From: Microvirga arvi | GTDB lineage: Bacteria > Pseudomonadota > Alphaproteobacteria > Rhizobiales > Beijerinckiaceae | Direction: 5' to 3' | Assembly (NCBI RefSeq): GCF_016892765.1 | Contig: NZ_JAFEMD010000008.1 | Coordinates: forward strand, 62,001 to 126,000 | DNA: 64,000 nucleotides | Shown here: one piece after another, positions 43,979 to 52,495 of the stretch | Position numbering within the stretch: position 1 is the first letter of the stretch | How the letters are laid out: every line of letters begins with the position of its first letter | Translations under genes and position numbers: made by a program | The notes under the pieces: model-generated | Told to the model about the DNA's origin: nothing | Seen by the model: the letters and a program-made list of their open reading frames with translations, nothing else | Database searches by the model: none

Positions 43979-44009
43979 AGCCCTGCGGCAGATGTGCTGC
44001 CGCAGGGCT
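43979..44009 (-). terminator. Hairpin downstream of the BA14K gene
   Basis: AGCCCTGCGGCA (43979-43990) and TGCCGCAGGGCT (43998-44009) form a perfect 12-bp stem, 25 bp past the BA14K stop on the minus strand. There is no clear T run. Confidence 0.55.
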
Positions 44010-44034
44010 TGAGAGGGGAGTAAGGATCAAAGAG

Positions 44035-44442
44035 CTACGGATAGGTGCAGACGTACCGCATCCCGTTCGCCGCAAGGAAGGTTCCACTCGCAGGGTCATA
44101 TGAGCGGTACTTGCGGGCGCAATAGGCCGCGACCTGCGGGTCGGTCACCCCGGGAGGTTGAGGAGCGGCTGCCTGGGCCTGGCTGGAGATCGCGCCCGCG
44201 ATCAGGGCACCTGCCGCGAGGCCAGCAACGCCGGCAGCAACGGCAGCGCCATTGTTGCGGCGATAGTAATAACGGTCATGGTAATATGGGCGATAGCCAC
44301 GCCGGTAGTACTGCGCATAGCTTTCGTTCGGATAAGCCTCCTCCACCTGGGGGAGGGCGCGCGTCTGGACGGGGGTTGCGCTGGCCGGGATGGCGGAAGC
44401 CAACATGGCCACGCCTGCCAGGGCCGTCATGAACTTTTGCAT
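44035..44442 (-). CDS. BA14K family secreted protein
   Basis: The 135-residue product has a signal peptide (MQKFMTALAGVAMLASAIPASA), a Tyr/Arg-rich segment (YYRRGYRPYYHDRYYYRRN), a hydrophobic Gly/Ala helix (VAAGVAGLAAGALIAGAI), and the C-terminal BA14K motif AAYCARKYRSYDPASGTFLA. Relatives are immunogenic lectin-like cell-envelope proteins in Brucella and other Rhizobiales. ATG 44442 has AGGAG 6 nt upstream; the ATG two codons earlier overlaps that site. Confidence 0.88.
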   Translation of the reverse strand: MQKFMTALAGVAMLASAIPASATPVQTRALPQVEEAYPNESYAQYYRRGYRPYYHDRYYYRRNNGAAVAAGVAGLAAGALIAGAISSQAQAAAPQPPGVTDPQVAAYCARKYRSYDPASGTFLAANGMRYVCTYP

Positions 44443-44837
44443 AGTCATCTCCTCTTCCGATTTGCCGACGGCAATTGGTATTGATCTGACAGCACTATAA
44501 CCTCTGCGGCCAAGCTTGCAAATATCAACAAGGGTGATCTCAAGGTGGATTCATCAGACATACGAGGATGTTCGTCTTTGACGTTAGAGTGCAATTGATC
44601 ATCTAGAAGAACTTATGATTATCTAACATAGATAATAGATAAATATTATGATTTATGCTCATAATTAACTTATAAGCTTTGGAATTTTTAGTAAAATTAC
44701 GTTTATTAAATGCACAAGAAAGGATTTTGCATCAACGTCAGTGGCAAAATCTTTTCTCTCGCAGCCTTCTGGATTTTTCGAGCAAAATCAGAGAAGATGC
44801 AGTCGTTCTATTATAATCTGTCGCAGAACGGGAACCC
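44443..44837. other. AT-rich divergent intergenic region
   Basis: No gene is visible. From about 44570 to 44830 the DNA is far richer in A and T than the rest of the window. It contains a perfect 17-bp palindrome TTATCTA-ACA-TAGATAA (44619-44635), a possible operator, and TATAAT at 44812-44817, a good -10 for the gene at 44838 but without a clear -35. Confidence 0.55.
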
Positions 44838-45344
44838 ATGCGTGCTCTCATTGGCACAATCTATTTCATGGTCGCGATAAGCCTGAGTGGCCTGTCCTAT
44901 GCAATGGAGCCCTTGCCGTCACCCAAGGGACCTGTCGTGCTGTCAGTTTCCGGTAAGATCGAGCAAACCAATGGCGCCGGTGTGGCGCTGTTCGACATGG
45001 ATATGCTGGAGGCGCTCGGCAAAGCATCGTTTGCGACGAAGTGGGAGTTGTCAGAGTCACCCCAGCTTTTTGAAGGGGTTCCTCTTAGGGCGCTCCTGGA
45101 AAGGGTAGGGGCGCAGGGCAAAAGCCTGAGAGCGTCTGCCTTGAACGACTACGTCGCAGTCATTCCCACGGAAGATCTCAAGTTCGAGCCGATCCTCGCG
45201 ACAAAAGTGGATGGACGTGTGCTAACTATGCGCGACAAGGGACCTCTGTGGATCGCTTATCCAAGAGACGCTTACAAGGTTCTACAGGACGCCCGGTACG
45301 ATTACCGCTGGGTCTGGCAGCTCAACAAGCTTCACGTCGAGTAG
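44838..45344 (+). CDS. Molybdopterin-oxidoreductase-fold secreted protein
   Basis: The 168-residue product has a signal peptide (GTIYFMVAISLSGLSYA) and a single domain (VLSVSGKIEQTNGAGVALFDM, FEGVPLRALLERVGAQG, GPLWIAYPRD) resembling the sulfite-oxidase-type molybdopterin domain, but it is only about 145 residues and has no Cys at all. It therefore lacks the molybdenum-ligand Cys and is probably a binding protein rather than an enzyme. The histidine kinase starts 2 bp after its stop, so it may be the periplasmic sensor part of that system. Confidence 0.7.
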   Translation: MRALIGTIYFMVAISLSGLSYAMEPLPSPKGPVVLSVSGKIEQTNGAGVALFDMDMLEALGKASFATKWELSESPQLFEGVPLRALLERVGAQGKSLRASALNDYVAVIPTEDLKFEPILATKVDGRVLTMRDKGPLWIAYPRDAYKVLQDARYDYRWVWQLNKLHVE

Positions 45345-45346
45345 AC

Positions 45347-47491
45347 ATGCGGTTCAGCTTTCACAATTATAAGACCGCTGTGGTCGCACTTCTTGCGACT
45401 GCAAGCCTCGTCGTGTGCCTCGGTTTTACTGTCGCTCGACTATTCGAGATGGAGCACGAATTTCGGAATGATGGGTCCTTCACCACAATTTGGTATGTGA
45501 CCCAAGCTCAATTCGAAGCAGCCGTTCTCGCGGAGAACCTAGCCCGTGTCGCTACGAACGAGAGCTTCACCACGCCGGAGCAACAGCCGGGCTTTCGAAC
45601 CAACATCCTGATCAGCCGCTTGTCGGTTCTGCTAGAGGGGCGCCAAGGCAAGCTGATGGACAGTCTCGGCGTCGCGGGCGACCTCAAACATGCTTACCTT
45701 CAGCTCACGATGGCGGAACCGCTCCTCAGGAACGGGATCGATGCTCAGGCTGCGGTGTTGCTTCGCGATCAGATGAAGCAACTCGCATACAAGCTCAGGG
45801 ACGCTGCCAATCAGATTGTCCTGCTCAGCCACGATCAGGCAGCGCTGAAGCGCACCAGCTATTTGCAAGTCGTCTTCGAAGGTTTCGCCTTTCTGATGGG
45901 CATTGTCCTGAGTGCAGCTTTCCTTCTGGTGCGTCTCTTCAAAGGGGTTCAGGAGGCGAGTCAGGCCAAGCAATTGCTCAAGCAGGAGCAGGAGTTGTCC
46001 GATTTGGTGATCAGCAATATCAGCAACCAGGGCATCGTTATGTTCGACAGCCAACTCCGATGTCTGCTGTGGAATCCAGGCATGGAGGATCTGCTGAACG
46101 TCAAGCCGGATCAGGCCATCGGTCAGCGGATGGAAAACCTGGATCAGTTGTTCGATAAGCCTGAGATCATCGACGCCCTTACCCGGGCGACCGAAGGAGC
46201 CAGCTCGATCCTGGAGCATGAAGCGCTGACTTCGGAAGGCCATGAGCGCTGTCTGGAGATCAACTGCTTCCCCGTCTACATGGCCGAACGGAAGCTCGGT
46301 ATCGCCTTCGTTCGTGACGTGACGGAGCAATGGCTCGCGCGCAAGCAGGCGGAGCGGCAGAACTTCGATCTGGAGATCAAGGTCCTTCAAAGGACTGCGG
46401 CTCTGCGTCAGGCCGAACGGCGTCTGATTGCCGCCATCAATTCCGCCTCGGAAGGCTTTGCGGCTTTTGACTGGACCGGGAAACTCCTTTTCGCCAATGA
46501 GCAGATCTGGGCAGCCGCTCCCATATCCTTGTGGTGCACCGAGGACATGAGCCTCCCCGTGTTCCTGCGGTGCTTCTCCATGTGCGAGGGGGGTGACGAG
46601 CGGCTCCTCAACGCCCAGTCGCCCTTCGAGGAGCTTGAATATGATCTGCTGGTAAGGAAAGACACTTGGCACCGGCTCTCCCTCACGAAGGCCGACGGAG
46701 CTACGATCTTCGTTCGCTTGACGGATATCAGCGGCTACAAGCAGGCCGCGAAGGCGCTCGAGTCGGCTCTCGAACGCGAGCGCGAGACAACGAATGCCTA
46801 TAGGAGCTTCGTCTCGATGGTGTCCCACCAATTCCGGACACCGCTTGCCATTCTGGACTCGAGCGCCCAGCGCATCCTGCGGCGTGGTTCCGCTCTTACC
46901 CAAGACGAACTCGTCACCCGAATTCAGAAGATCCGCAACGCGGGAACCAGACTCACCCGCCTCGTCGACAGCGTTCTGAATGCGGCCAAGCTCGATGCCG
47001 GCACCATCGAATTGAACCCGGCCTCCCATAACCTTGTCGACCTGGTGATGGACATCTGCGAGCGTCAGCGGGAGGTCAGCGCCCAGGCCGACATTCACTT
47101 TGATGTGCCGGAGCTTCCTGCGCGCGTGTATTGCGACAGCATGCTCATCGAGCAGGTCGTCGTGAACCTGCTTTCGAATGCCATCAAATATTCCGGCACC
47201 TCTCCAGTCATCGAGATCAAGATCTGGATGGAAGGCTCCCGCGCCTATTGCTCGGTGCGTGACTGGGGCATCGGGATTCCTGCGGACGAACTGCCGAAGA
47301 TCTTCGACCGCTTCTACCGTGCGCGCACGGCTTCCGGCATTGCCGGTACAGGCATTGGCCTGAACTTCGCCCAGCGGATCATGCACCTGCATGGGGGCGA
47401 TATTCAGGTCGAGAGCTACGAGGCGGCAGGCTCCCTGTTTACCTTCGACCTACCTATAGCCAATGCGGATCAGGCGCAGCAGGCTGCATGA
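45347..47491 (+). CDS. Membrane sensor histidine kinase with PAS domains
   Basis: The 714-residue protein has two membrane helices (AVVALLATASLVVCLGFTVA near 12-31 and GFAFLMGIVLSAAFLLVRLF near 183-202) around a periplasmic helical domain of about 145 residues, two PAS domains (about 225-335 and 355-460), HisKA with the phosphorylated His494 (VSHQFRTPLA), and a HATPase_c domain (NLLSNAIKYSG, RDWGIGIP, GTGIGLNFA). It should phosphorylate the response regulator encoded 13 bp downstream. I start at ATG 45347, just after the previous stop. Confidence 0.92.
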   Translation: MRFSFHNYKTAVVALLATASLVVCLGFTVARLFEMEHEFRNDGSFTTIWYVTQAQFEAAVLAENLARVATNESFTTPEQQPGFRTNILISRLSVLLEGRQGKLMDSLGVAGDLKHAYLQLTMAEPLLRNGIDAQAAVLLRDQMKQLAYKLRDAANQIVLLSHDQAALKRTSYLQVVFEGFAFLMGIVLSAAFLLVRLFKGVQEASQAKQLLKQEQELSDLVISNISNQGIVMFDSQLRCLLWNPGMEDLLNVKPDQAIGQRMENLDQLFDKPEIIDALTRATEGASSILEHEALTSEGHERCLEINCFPVYMAERKLGIAFVRDVTEQWLARKQAERQNFDLEIKVLQRTAALRQAERRLIAAINSASEGFAAFDWTGKLLFANEQIWAAAPISLWCTEDMSLPVFLRCFSMCEGGDERLLNAQSPFEELEYDLLVRKDTWHRLSLTKADGATIFVRLTDISGYKQAAKALESALERERETTNAYRSFVSMVSHQFRTPLAILDSSAQRILRRGSALTQDELVTRIQKIRNAGTRLTRLVDSVLNAAKLDAGTIELNPASHNLVDLVMDICERQREVSAQADIHFDVPELPARVYCDSMLIEQVVVNLLSNAIKYSGTSPVIEIKIWMEGSRAYCSVRDWGIGIPADELPKIFDRFYRARTASGIAGTGIGLNFAQRIMHLHGGDIQVESYEAAGSLFTFDLPIANADQAQQAA

Positions 47492-47504
47492 GTGACCAAA
47501 TCCC

Positions 47505-48548
47505 ATGACAACACAAAAAACAATTCTCTGCGTTGAAGACGAAGAAGACCTGCGGGTCGACATTGCCGAGGAGCTGGAGGCCGCCAGCTATCGCGTGTTT
47601 CAGGCAGCCAACGGCAGCGAGGCGTTGGCTCTTCTCGAAAAGCACCGCCCGGACCTCGTGCTTTGCGACATCACCATGCCTGGCCTTGGCGGCTACGACG
47701 TTCTCAAGGCTCTCCGCGAGCAGGAGGGCATGGCGGATGTACCCTTCATCTTCCTCACGGCTCTGGCCGAGCGCAACGATGTGCTCACCGGAAAACAGGC
47801 CGGAGCGGACGACTATCTCGTCAAGCCCATCGATTACGAAATCCTGCTCGCGACCGTTGCCGCACGTCTCGATCAGGTGGTCCGTGTACAGACGAGCGCC
47901 GTGCACCGCGCCGAGGAGTCCTGGCAGGAGATTCTGAAGGCATCCAAGGGGCGCACGGTCGAGGCCCTCTACAAGGCGACCTTTGCGTTCGACCGCTTCC
48001 TGGTCGGCGTCGTGGTCGTCGACGAAGCAGGGACCGTTCGGGTGATGAACAAGGAGGCGCAGCGCATTCTCTCCGAGGAGGATGGTCTTGGCGTCTCGCA
48101 GGGTGTCCTCAAGGGTTCCGTTGCCAAGCAGAACAGCAAGCTCTATGCCTCCATCGAGAAGGCCTTTGAGGAAGAAGCCCTCGACGAGATCATCTCCTTC
48201 CCGCGCGTGTCGGGTGGAAGACCCTACCTCGTCCTGATCCCCGGCCAGCGCTTCTCGATCGACGACCGGCCGGAGGCCGTCGTTCTGCTCGTCATCGATA
48301 CGGAGCAGCGCGCCAAGGTTTCCGGGGACACCCTGGTCCGGCTTTACAACCTGACACCGTCCGAGACGCGGGTTGCCCTCATGCTCATCGACGGCAAGCG
48401 GCTGGATCAGATCGCCGAGGAACTCGAAGTGGCTCAGACCACCGTCGTCTTCCACCTCAAGAACCTGTTCCGCAAGACCGACACCAACCGGCAGGCGGAT
48501 CTGGTGCGCGTGCTTCTCTCGGTGCCGTTGCGAACCGCTGGTGACTGA
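47505..48548 (+). CDS. Response regulator with PAS-like and LuxR-type HTH domains
   Basis: The 347-residue protein has an N-terminal receiver domain with the acidic pair EDE and phosphorylated Asp55 (LVLCDITMPG), a switch Thr (LTAL) and Lys (VKPI), a middle PAS-like region (about 150-275), and a C-terminal LuxR-type helix-turn-helix (LTPSETRVALMLIDGKRLDQIAEEL, cited by its ends). It is the output partner of the kinase and probably binds DNA; targets are not visible. The unit molybdopterin-fold protein/kinase/regulator is a three-gene operon. Confidence 0.9.
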   Translation: MTTQKTILCVEDEEDLRVDIAEELEAASYRVFQAANGSEALALLEKHRPDLVLCDITMPGLGGYDVLKALREQEGMADVPFIFLTALAERNDVLTGKQAGADDYLVKPIDYEILLATVAARLDQVVRVQTSAVHRAEESWQEILKASKGRTVEALYKATFAFDRFLVGVVVVDEAGTVRVMNKEAQRILSEEDGLGVSQGVLKGSVAKQNSKLYASIEKAFEEEALDEIISFPRVSGGRPYLVLIPGQRFSIDDRPEAVVLLVIDTEQRAKVSGDTLVRLYNLTPSETRVALMLIDGKRLDQIAEELEVAQTTVVFHLKNLFRKTDTNRQADLVRVLLSVPLRTAGD

Positions 48549-48710
48549 GCCTGTCGCAGGACCCTTGTTAAGATGTTGCTCACCATTCCGGCAAGTTCGG
48601 CCCAGGCCCAAGCTTTGCCACATTCTGTTCAGCTTTCAGAGAGGATTTGAACAGTATATCTCAGGACATGAAGAAGGGGCACGTAGCCTCCTTTCGTCGG
48701 GGTGATGATC

Positions 48711-49076
48711 ATGAAGATCTTCCGTCTTGTTTCCGGTACAGCCGCGGCTCTGGCGCTGGTGGCTGGCCTGGCTGTCGCCGAGCCGGCTGCAGCGCGCGAT
48801 CGCCTGTCACCCGGTGCCGCCGTGGCTCTCGGGGCCTTGGGCGGTCTTGCCGTCGGTGCCGCCGTCGGCGCGGCTGTCGCTCAGCCTCAGCCTCCGGTTG
48901 TCTACCGTGCTCCACCTCCGCCGCCGCCGGTATACGTGGAGGAGCGTCGGGAGCCGGTTTATTACGAGCGCCCGGTCCGCGAGCGGGTTTATGTGGAGCA
49001 ATGCTCGACCGAGCGCTACCGGGAGTGGGTTCCCGGCTGGGGCTGGGAGCACCGCACCCGCAGGGTGTGCCACTGA
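48711..49076 (+). CDS. Small secreted glycine-zipper/Pro-rich protein
   Basis: The 121-residue product has a signal peptide (MKIFRLVSGTAAALALVAGLAVAEPAAA), a Gly/Ala zipper (ALGGLAVGAAVGAAVA), a Pro-rich tract (PPPPPPVYVEE), and a basic C-terminus with two Cys (EQCSTERYREW, RRVCH). It is probably a membrane-associated envelope protein of unknown function. ATG 48711 is chosen as the shortest start giving a clean signal peptide; GTG 48702 and ATG 48705 are possible. Confidence 0.7.
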   Translation: MKIFRLVSGTAAALALVAGLAVAEPAAARDRLSPGAAVALGALGGLAVGAAVGAAVAQPQPPVVYRAPPPPPPVYVEERREPVYYERPVRERVYVEQCSTERYREWVPGWGWEHRTRRVCH

Positions 49077-49088
49077 TGCATGCGATCA

Positions 49089-49117
49089 GGCCCGCCTTCC
49101 GGCGGGCCTTTTCTTTT
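49089..49117 (+). terminator. Intrinsic terminator
   Basis: GGCCCGCC (49089-49096), loop TTCC and GGCGGGCC (49101-49108) followed by TTTTCTTTT. Confidence 0.85.
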
Positions 49118-49182
49118 GGCCAGTTGAGAACCGGGATTCTGCTGCCGCGTTGATCGCATGAGACATCATGCGAGCTTCGGCC

Positions 49183-49377
49183 ATGACCAGCACACCGAAA
49201 GACCAGCCTGCTTCCGATCAGACGAAGCTGAACCCCGGCGATCAGGCCGAGCCGGGTACTCCCGGTGCTGGCGAGAACGTGTGCCCGGAATGCAAGGGCA
49301 GCGGGCGCATCGGTGCTAAGCCATGTCAGACCTGCGGCGGCACGGGCACGATCATCGAAGGCATCGGCGGAGCTTAA
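49183..49377 (+). CDS. Small DnaJ-type zinc-finger protein
   Basis: The 64-residue protein has a disordered N-terminal half and a C-terminal CPECKGSGRIG and CQTCGGTGTI pair, the CxxCxGxG repeats that bind one zinc in DnaJ. Isolated mini-proteins of this kind are common in alphaproteobacteria; their function is unknown. The start is uncertain: ATG 49183 is chosen, ATG 49168 adds five residues. It converges on the DUF2842 gene. Confidence 0.7.
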   Translation: MTSTPKDQPASDQTKLNPGDQAEPGTPGAGENVCPECKGSGRIGAKPCQTCGGTGTIIEGIGGA

Positions 49378-49381
49378 GGAC

Positions 49382-49591
49382 TCAGGCCTTGTCCGGCTTC
49401 GCCATCCAACGGATGAGCGGCATCAGCGGAACGATCCAGATCAGGCCGAGAACGATATAGGCCAGGGTCTGGACGAGTTTGGGCGCCTGGGTGATGCGGC
49501 CCTCGGCGATGACCATGGCGAAAAGCGCATAGAAGATGATGTAGGCCAGCATCACCACTGTCCCGATCAGCTTGCGTATGCGCATGCCCAT
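49382..49591 (-). CDS. DUF2842 small membrane protein
   Basis: The 69-residue protein has two membrane helices (LIGTVVMLAYIIFYALFAMV and LVQTLAYIVLGLIWIVPLMP), as in DUF2842 proteins of alphaproteobacteria. ATG 49591 has TGAGG 8 nt upstream. It is divergent from the heme A synthase gene, so a link with respiratory assembly is possible but unproven. Confidence 0.82.
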   Translation of the reverse strand: MGMRIRKLIGTVVMLAYIIFYALFAMVIAEGRITQAPKLVQTLAYIVLGLIWIVPLMPLIRWMAKPDKA

Positions 49592-49721
49592 GGCCGAAAT
49601 CCTCACGCTGACGATCTCTCATCATCCGGTGCGTCACCGGCATGAATTGCCTCGACGAGGCACAGCCTCTATCTGACGTCCGTACCCTGGGTTCAAGCCC
49701 TAATCGATGATGAGAGTGAGC

Positions 49722-50789
49722 ATGGCTGTCGCAGCCTCCACCGAGGGCATGCCTCTGGCGCGCGTGTCCCAAGCCCGATCCCTGACGGCCGTCCGCATCT
49801 GGATATATGTCCTCGCTGCCTTGGTCGTGCTGATGGTCGCCGTCGGCGGCGCCACCCGCCTGACCGGTTCAGGCCTTTCGATTACGGAATGGAGGCCGGT
49901 CACAGGGGCCATCCCGCCGCTGACCGAACAGGCTTGGCTGGTCGAATTCGAGAAATACAGGCAGATCTCGCAATACGAACTCGTCAACAAGGGCATGACC
50001 CTGTCCGAGTTCAAGTTCATCTATGCCTGGGAATGGGGCCACAGGCAGCTGGGCCGCCTGATAGGACTGGTCTTTTTCCTGCCCCTGGCCTGGTTCTGGG
50101 CGAGGGGTGTAATCAAGGGCAGGCTTGCTCTGACACTCCTCGGCATCGGTGCCTTGGGAGGCCTGCAGGGCGCCATTGGCTGGATCATGGTGGCCTCGGG
50201 CCTGGAGCCGGGCATGACCGCCGTCGCCCCCATCAAGCTCGCGCTGCATCTCACGATCGCCAGCATCATCCTGGCCTGTCTCGTCTGGGTGGCGGCTGGG
50301 CTCAAAGACCGCTCCGCTGCCGCGCCGGAGGCGCGTACCGGCATGGCGCCACGCATTCTAGTCGGCTTGATCCTGTTCCAGATCGCGCTCGGCGGCCTCG
50401 TCGCGGGATCGAAGGCTGGTCTGACCTACAACACCTGGCCATTGATGGATGGCAATCTCGTTCCGCCCGCCTCGGCCCTGTTCATGGTGAAGCCCTGGGT
50501 CGAGAACTTCGTCGACAACGTGGTCCTGGTTCAGTTCAACCACCGCCTCGTGGCCTATGTCATCGTTGCTTTTGCCCTGTGGCATGCCTGGACCATGCGC
50601 CGTCAAGCGCGAAGCTCGAGGGCTGCCAGCCGGGCGACGGCCATGGCCGGCTTGACGCTGGCCCAGATGGTGCTTGGGATTGTGACCCTGCTGCTCGTCG
50701 TGCCCCTCTGGGCCGGCTTGGCGCATCAGGTCTTCGCCATGGCGGTTCTTGCCATGGCGGTGGTCCATGCCCGTGTGAGTGCCGCCTGA
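49722..50789 (+). CDS. ctaA: Heme A synthase (COX15/CtaA family)
   Basis: The 355-residue inner-membrane protein oxidises heme O to heme A for cytochrome c oxidase. It has eight predicted helices and the family motifs GGATRLTGSGLSITEWRPV, WEWGHRQLGR with a heme-ligand His, a second His in LALHLTIA, QFNHRLVAY, and GLAHQVFA. I start at ATG 49722, with GAGAG upstream; ATG 49707 would add five residues. A convergent terminator follows. Confidence 0.93.
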   Translation: MAVAASTEGMPLARVSQARSLTAVRIWIYVLAALVVLMVAVGGATRLTGSGLSITEWRPVTGAIPPLTEQAWLVEFEKYRQISQYELVNKGMTLSEFKFIYAWEWGHRQLGRLIGLVFFLPLAWFWARGVIKGRLALTLLGIGALGGLQGAIGWIMVASGLEPGMTAVAPIKLALHLTIASIILACLVWVAAGLKDRSAAAPEARTGMAPRILVGLILFQIALGGLVAGSKAGLTYNTWPLMDGNLVPPASALFMVKPWVENFVDNVVLVQFNHRLVAYVIVAFALWHAWTMRRQARSSRAASRATAMAGLTLAQMVLGIVTLLLVVPLWAGLAHQVFAMAVLAMAVVHARVSAA

Positions 50790-50790
50790 C

Positions 50791-50820
50791 ATAAGAAAAG
50801 GGCGGCCCATAAGGCCGCCC
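50791..50820. terminator. Terminator between ctaA and the DUF1236 gene
   Basis: GGGCGGCC (50800-50807) and GGCCGCCC (50813-50820) flank CATAA. On the minus strand TTTTCTTAT follows, so it fits the DUF1236 gene best and may also stop ctaA transcripts. Confidence 0.8.
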
Positions 50821-50844
50821 CGTAACCTGAACCGCTCTTATCGA

Positions 50845-51249
50845 TTAGCGGATGACCTGGACGATGCGGCGGGTGCCGGGCTCGACCAGAACCGGGGTGT
50901 CATTGACGACCGTGTAGCGGTAGTTGCTCACGCCGTACTGGGCCGGAACCTCATAGTACTGCACGCCGGAAGCCGGGAGGGTCGCACCGACACGAACCTC
51001 TTCCTGATAGCGGTAGGACGGAACGCCCTGGGTCACCACATACTGGCGGAACTGCGGCTGCTGCTGGTCGGCAAGGCCGCCCACGATCGCGCCCGTCACG
51101 CCGCCGACTGCCGCGCCGATGGGGCCGCCGACAATGGCGCCGCCGACGGCACCGGTGGTCGCACCGGCCGCTGCGCCGCCCTGAGCGAAGGCGCTCACCG
51201 GGGCGAGAACCGCAAGAACAGCGCCTGCAAACAAGATCTTCTTCGACAT
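50845..51249 (-). CDS. DUF1236 secreted protein with glycine zipper
   Basis: The 134-residue product has a signal peptide (MSKKILFAGAVLAVLAPVSAFA), a Gly zipper (GGAIVGGPIGAAVGGVTGAIVGG), and a C-terminal DUF1236 domain (RQYVVTQGVPSYRYQEEVRV, YRYTVVNDTPVLVEPGTRRI). It is probably a periplasmic or outer-membrane-associated protein of unknown function. It has its own terminator. Confidence 0.85.
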   Translation of the reverse strand: MSKKILFAGAVLAVLAPVSAFAQGGAAAGATTGAVGGAIVGGPIGAAVGGVTGAIVGGLADQQQPQFRQYVVTQGVPSYRYQEEVRVGATLPASGVQYYEVPAQYGVSNYRYTVVNDTPVLVEPGTRRIVQVIR

Positions 51250-51748
51250 TTGTCAGCTCCTTACTTGTGAAGTCTGGAGCTTAACGGCCAAGCAGGGGGG
51301 TGGTTCCGTCCCCCGGAAGCAGTTTCAGCACACGAATTGTGAATAAGACAGTACGGATTTTACAGGTCATCGTGCAGCTCCGGGCCGAAAGCTTGAGGTT
51401 GGTCGCATCGCGGCAGGGAAGTCATGCCAGCGCCTGCGCTCGTCTATGAAGCTGGCGAACCGTCGAGCGAGCTTGGCCTCTGGCAAATCAAGACGAGGGA
51501 TGCCAAGGCGGAGATGTATCCATCTGTTATTGACGACCGTCGCAGCCCTGAGGAAAGCCTGTAAGCCGGCTCTCCTGTGCCTTAAACCCTGCATTCTGGG
51601 GTGTTTCACCGAGAGAATGACAAAAAACACGGTGGGAAGAGGGCAGGAATTAGGAAATCAGTACTTGCTCTGATACAGGTGAACAATATTAAGATGTCTT
51701 CAACCCTCAAGCGCAGTGCTGCAGGAATAGGCTGATAAGGAGTCAGGC
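51250..51748. other. Intergenic stretch without a supported gene
   Basis: Small frames on both strands look random and Arg-rich. I see no RNA gene or clear repeat. The right end (AAGGAGTCAGGC) is the ribosome-binding region of the ParA-like gene, and the left end should hold the DUF1236 promoter. Confidence 0.5.
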
Positions 51749-52423
51749 ATGAATGTGCTGGTCTTTGCTTCGCGGAAAGGCGGCTCGGGAAAGAGCACGC
51801 TCGCTGCTCATCTCGCAAGTTATATCGCCAACCCTTCACGCCCTACGTTGCTGATCGACAACGATCCGCAGGGGTCCTTGTCCTTGTGGCACAGGATCCG
51901 CAATCAGGACTATCTTGGCCTCAAGCACAACGTCCGCAACATTGCGGATGCGATCAGGGACGCCAAGCGCGAGGGCTACGAGTGGGTTCTCGTCGATACG
52001 CCCCCGAACAAGTCCTCCATCGTTGCCGAGGCGATCAAGCAGGCCACCCTCGTGATCATTCCGACGCGGGCGAGCCTGTTCGACATCGCTGCCTTGCAGG
52101 ATACGGTCGCGATCGCCCGTGAGCATCGCAAGCCCTACGCTGCCGTGATCAACGCCGCTCCGGCCAGGCACGGGGACAACGAGGCCCATGTGGTGGCCGA
52201 CGCACGTGGAGCCCTGAATGCGCTCCAGGTTCCCGTCTGGGCCGGCCAGATCACCCACCGGCCGGAACTGACGCTGTCTCTCTCTACCGGCGAAGGCGCC
52301 CGGGAGTACGATGCCAATTCGCAGGGCGCCGACGAGATCGGCCGTCTCTGGACGGCGCTCGAGCGCTCGCTCAACGCGATCCATAACACCTACAGAAAAT
52401 CGGGCTCTTCGCGCGCCGCGTGA
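51749..52423 (+). CDS. ParA-like (MinD superfamily) ATPase
   Basis: The 224-residue ATPase has the deviant Walker A SRKGGSGKST with both Lys residues, DNDPQGS and VLVDTPP. It is a stand-alone ParA without a ParB gene beside it, so plasmid or chromosome partition is unlikely to be its direct role; orphan ParAs position other cargo such as chemosensory or storage complexes. AAGGAG precedes ATG 51749. A terminator follows. Confidence 0.85.
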   Translation: MNVLVFASRKGGSGKSTLAAHLASYIANPSRPTLLIDNDPQGSLSLWHRIRNQDYLGLKHNVRNIADAIRDAKREGYEWVLVDTPPNKSSIVAEAIKQATLVIIPTRASLFDIAALQDTVAIAREHRKPYAAVINAAPARHGDNEAHVVADARGALNALQVPVWAGQITHRPELTLSLSTGEGAREYDANSQGADEIGRLWTALERSLNAIHNTYRKSGSSRAA

Positions 52424-52450
52424 GGCATCGGCTTTCGGAACCATGAAAAA

Positions 52451-52476
52451 GGGCGGCCTCAGGCCGCCCTTCTTGT
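52451..52476. terminator. Terminator between parA-like gene and metY
   Basis: GGGCGGCC (52451-52458), loop TCA and GGCCGCCC (52462-52469) followed by TTCTTGTT; AAAAA on the other side allows use on the minus strand too. Confidence 0.8.
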
Positions 52477-52495
52477 TCGGTGCGATACGCGCGAC

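Noticed and set aside
51367-51630. Arg-rich minus-strand frame, considered as a transposase remnant
   Set aside because: No inverted repeats or catalytic motif support it; it reads like a random frame.
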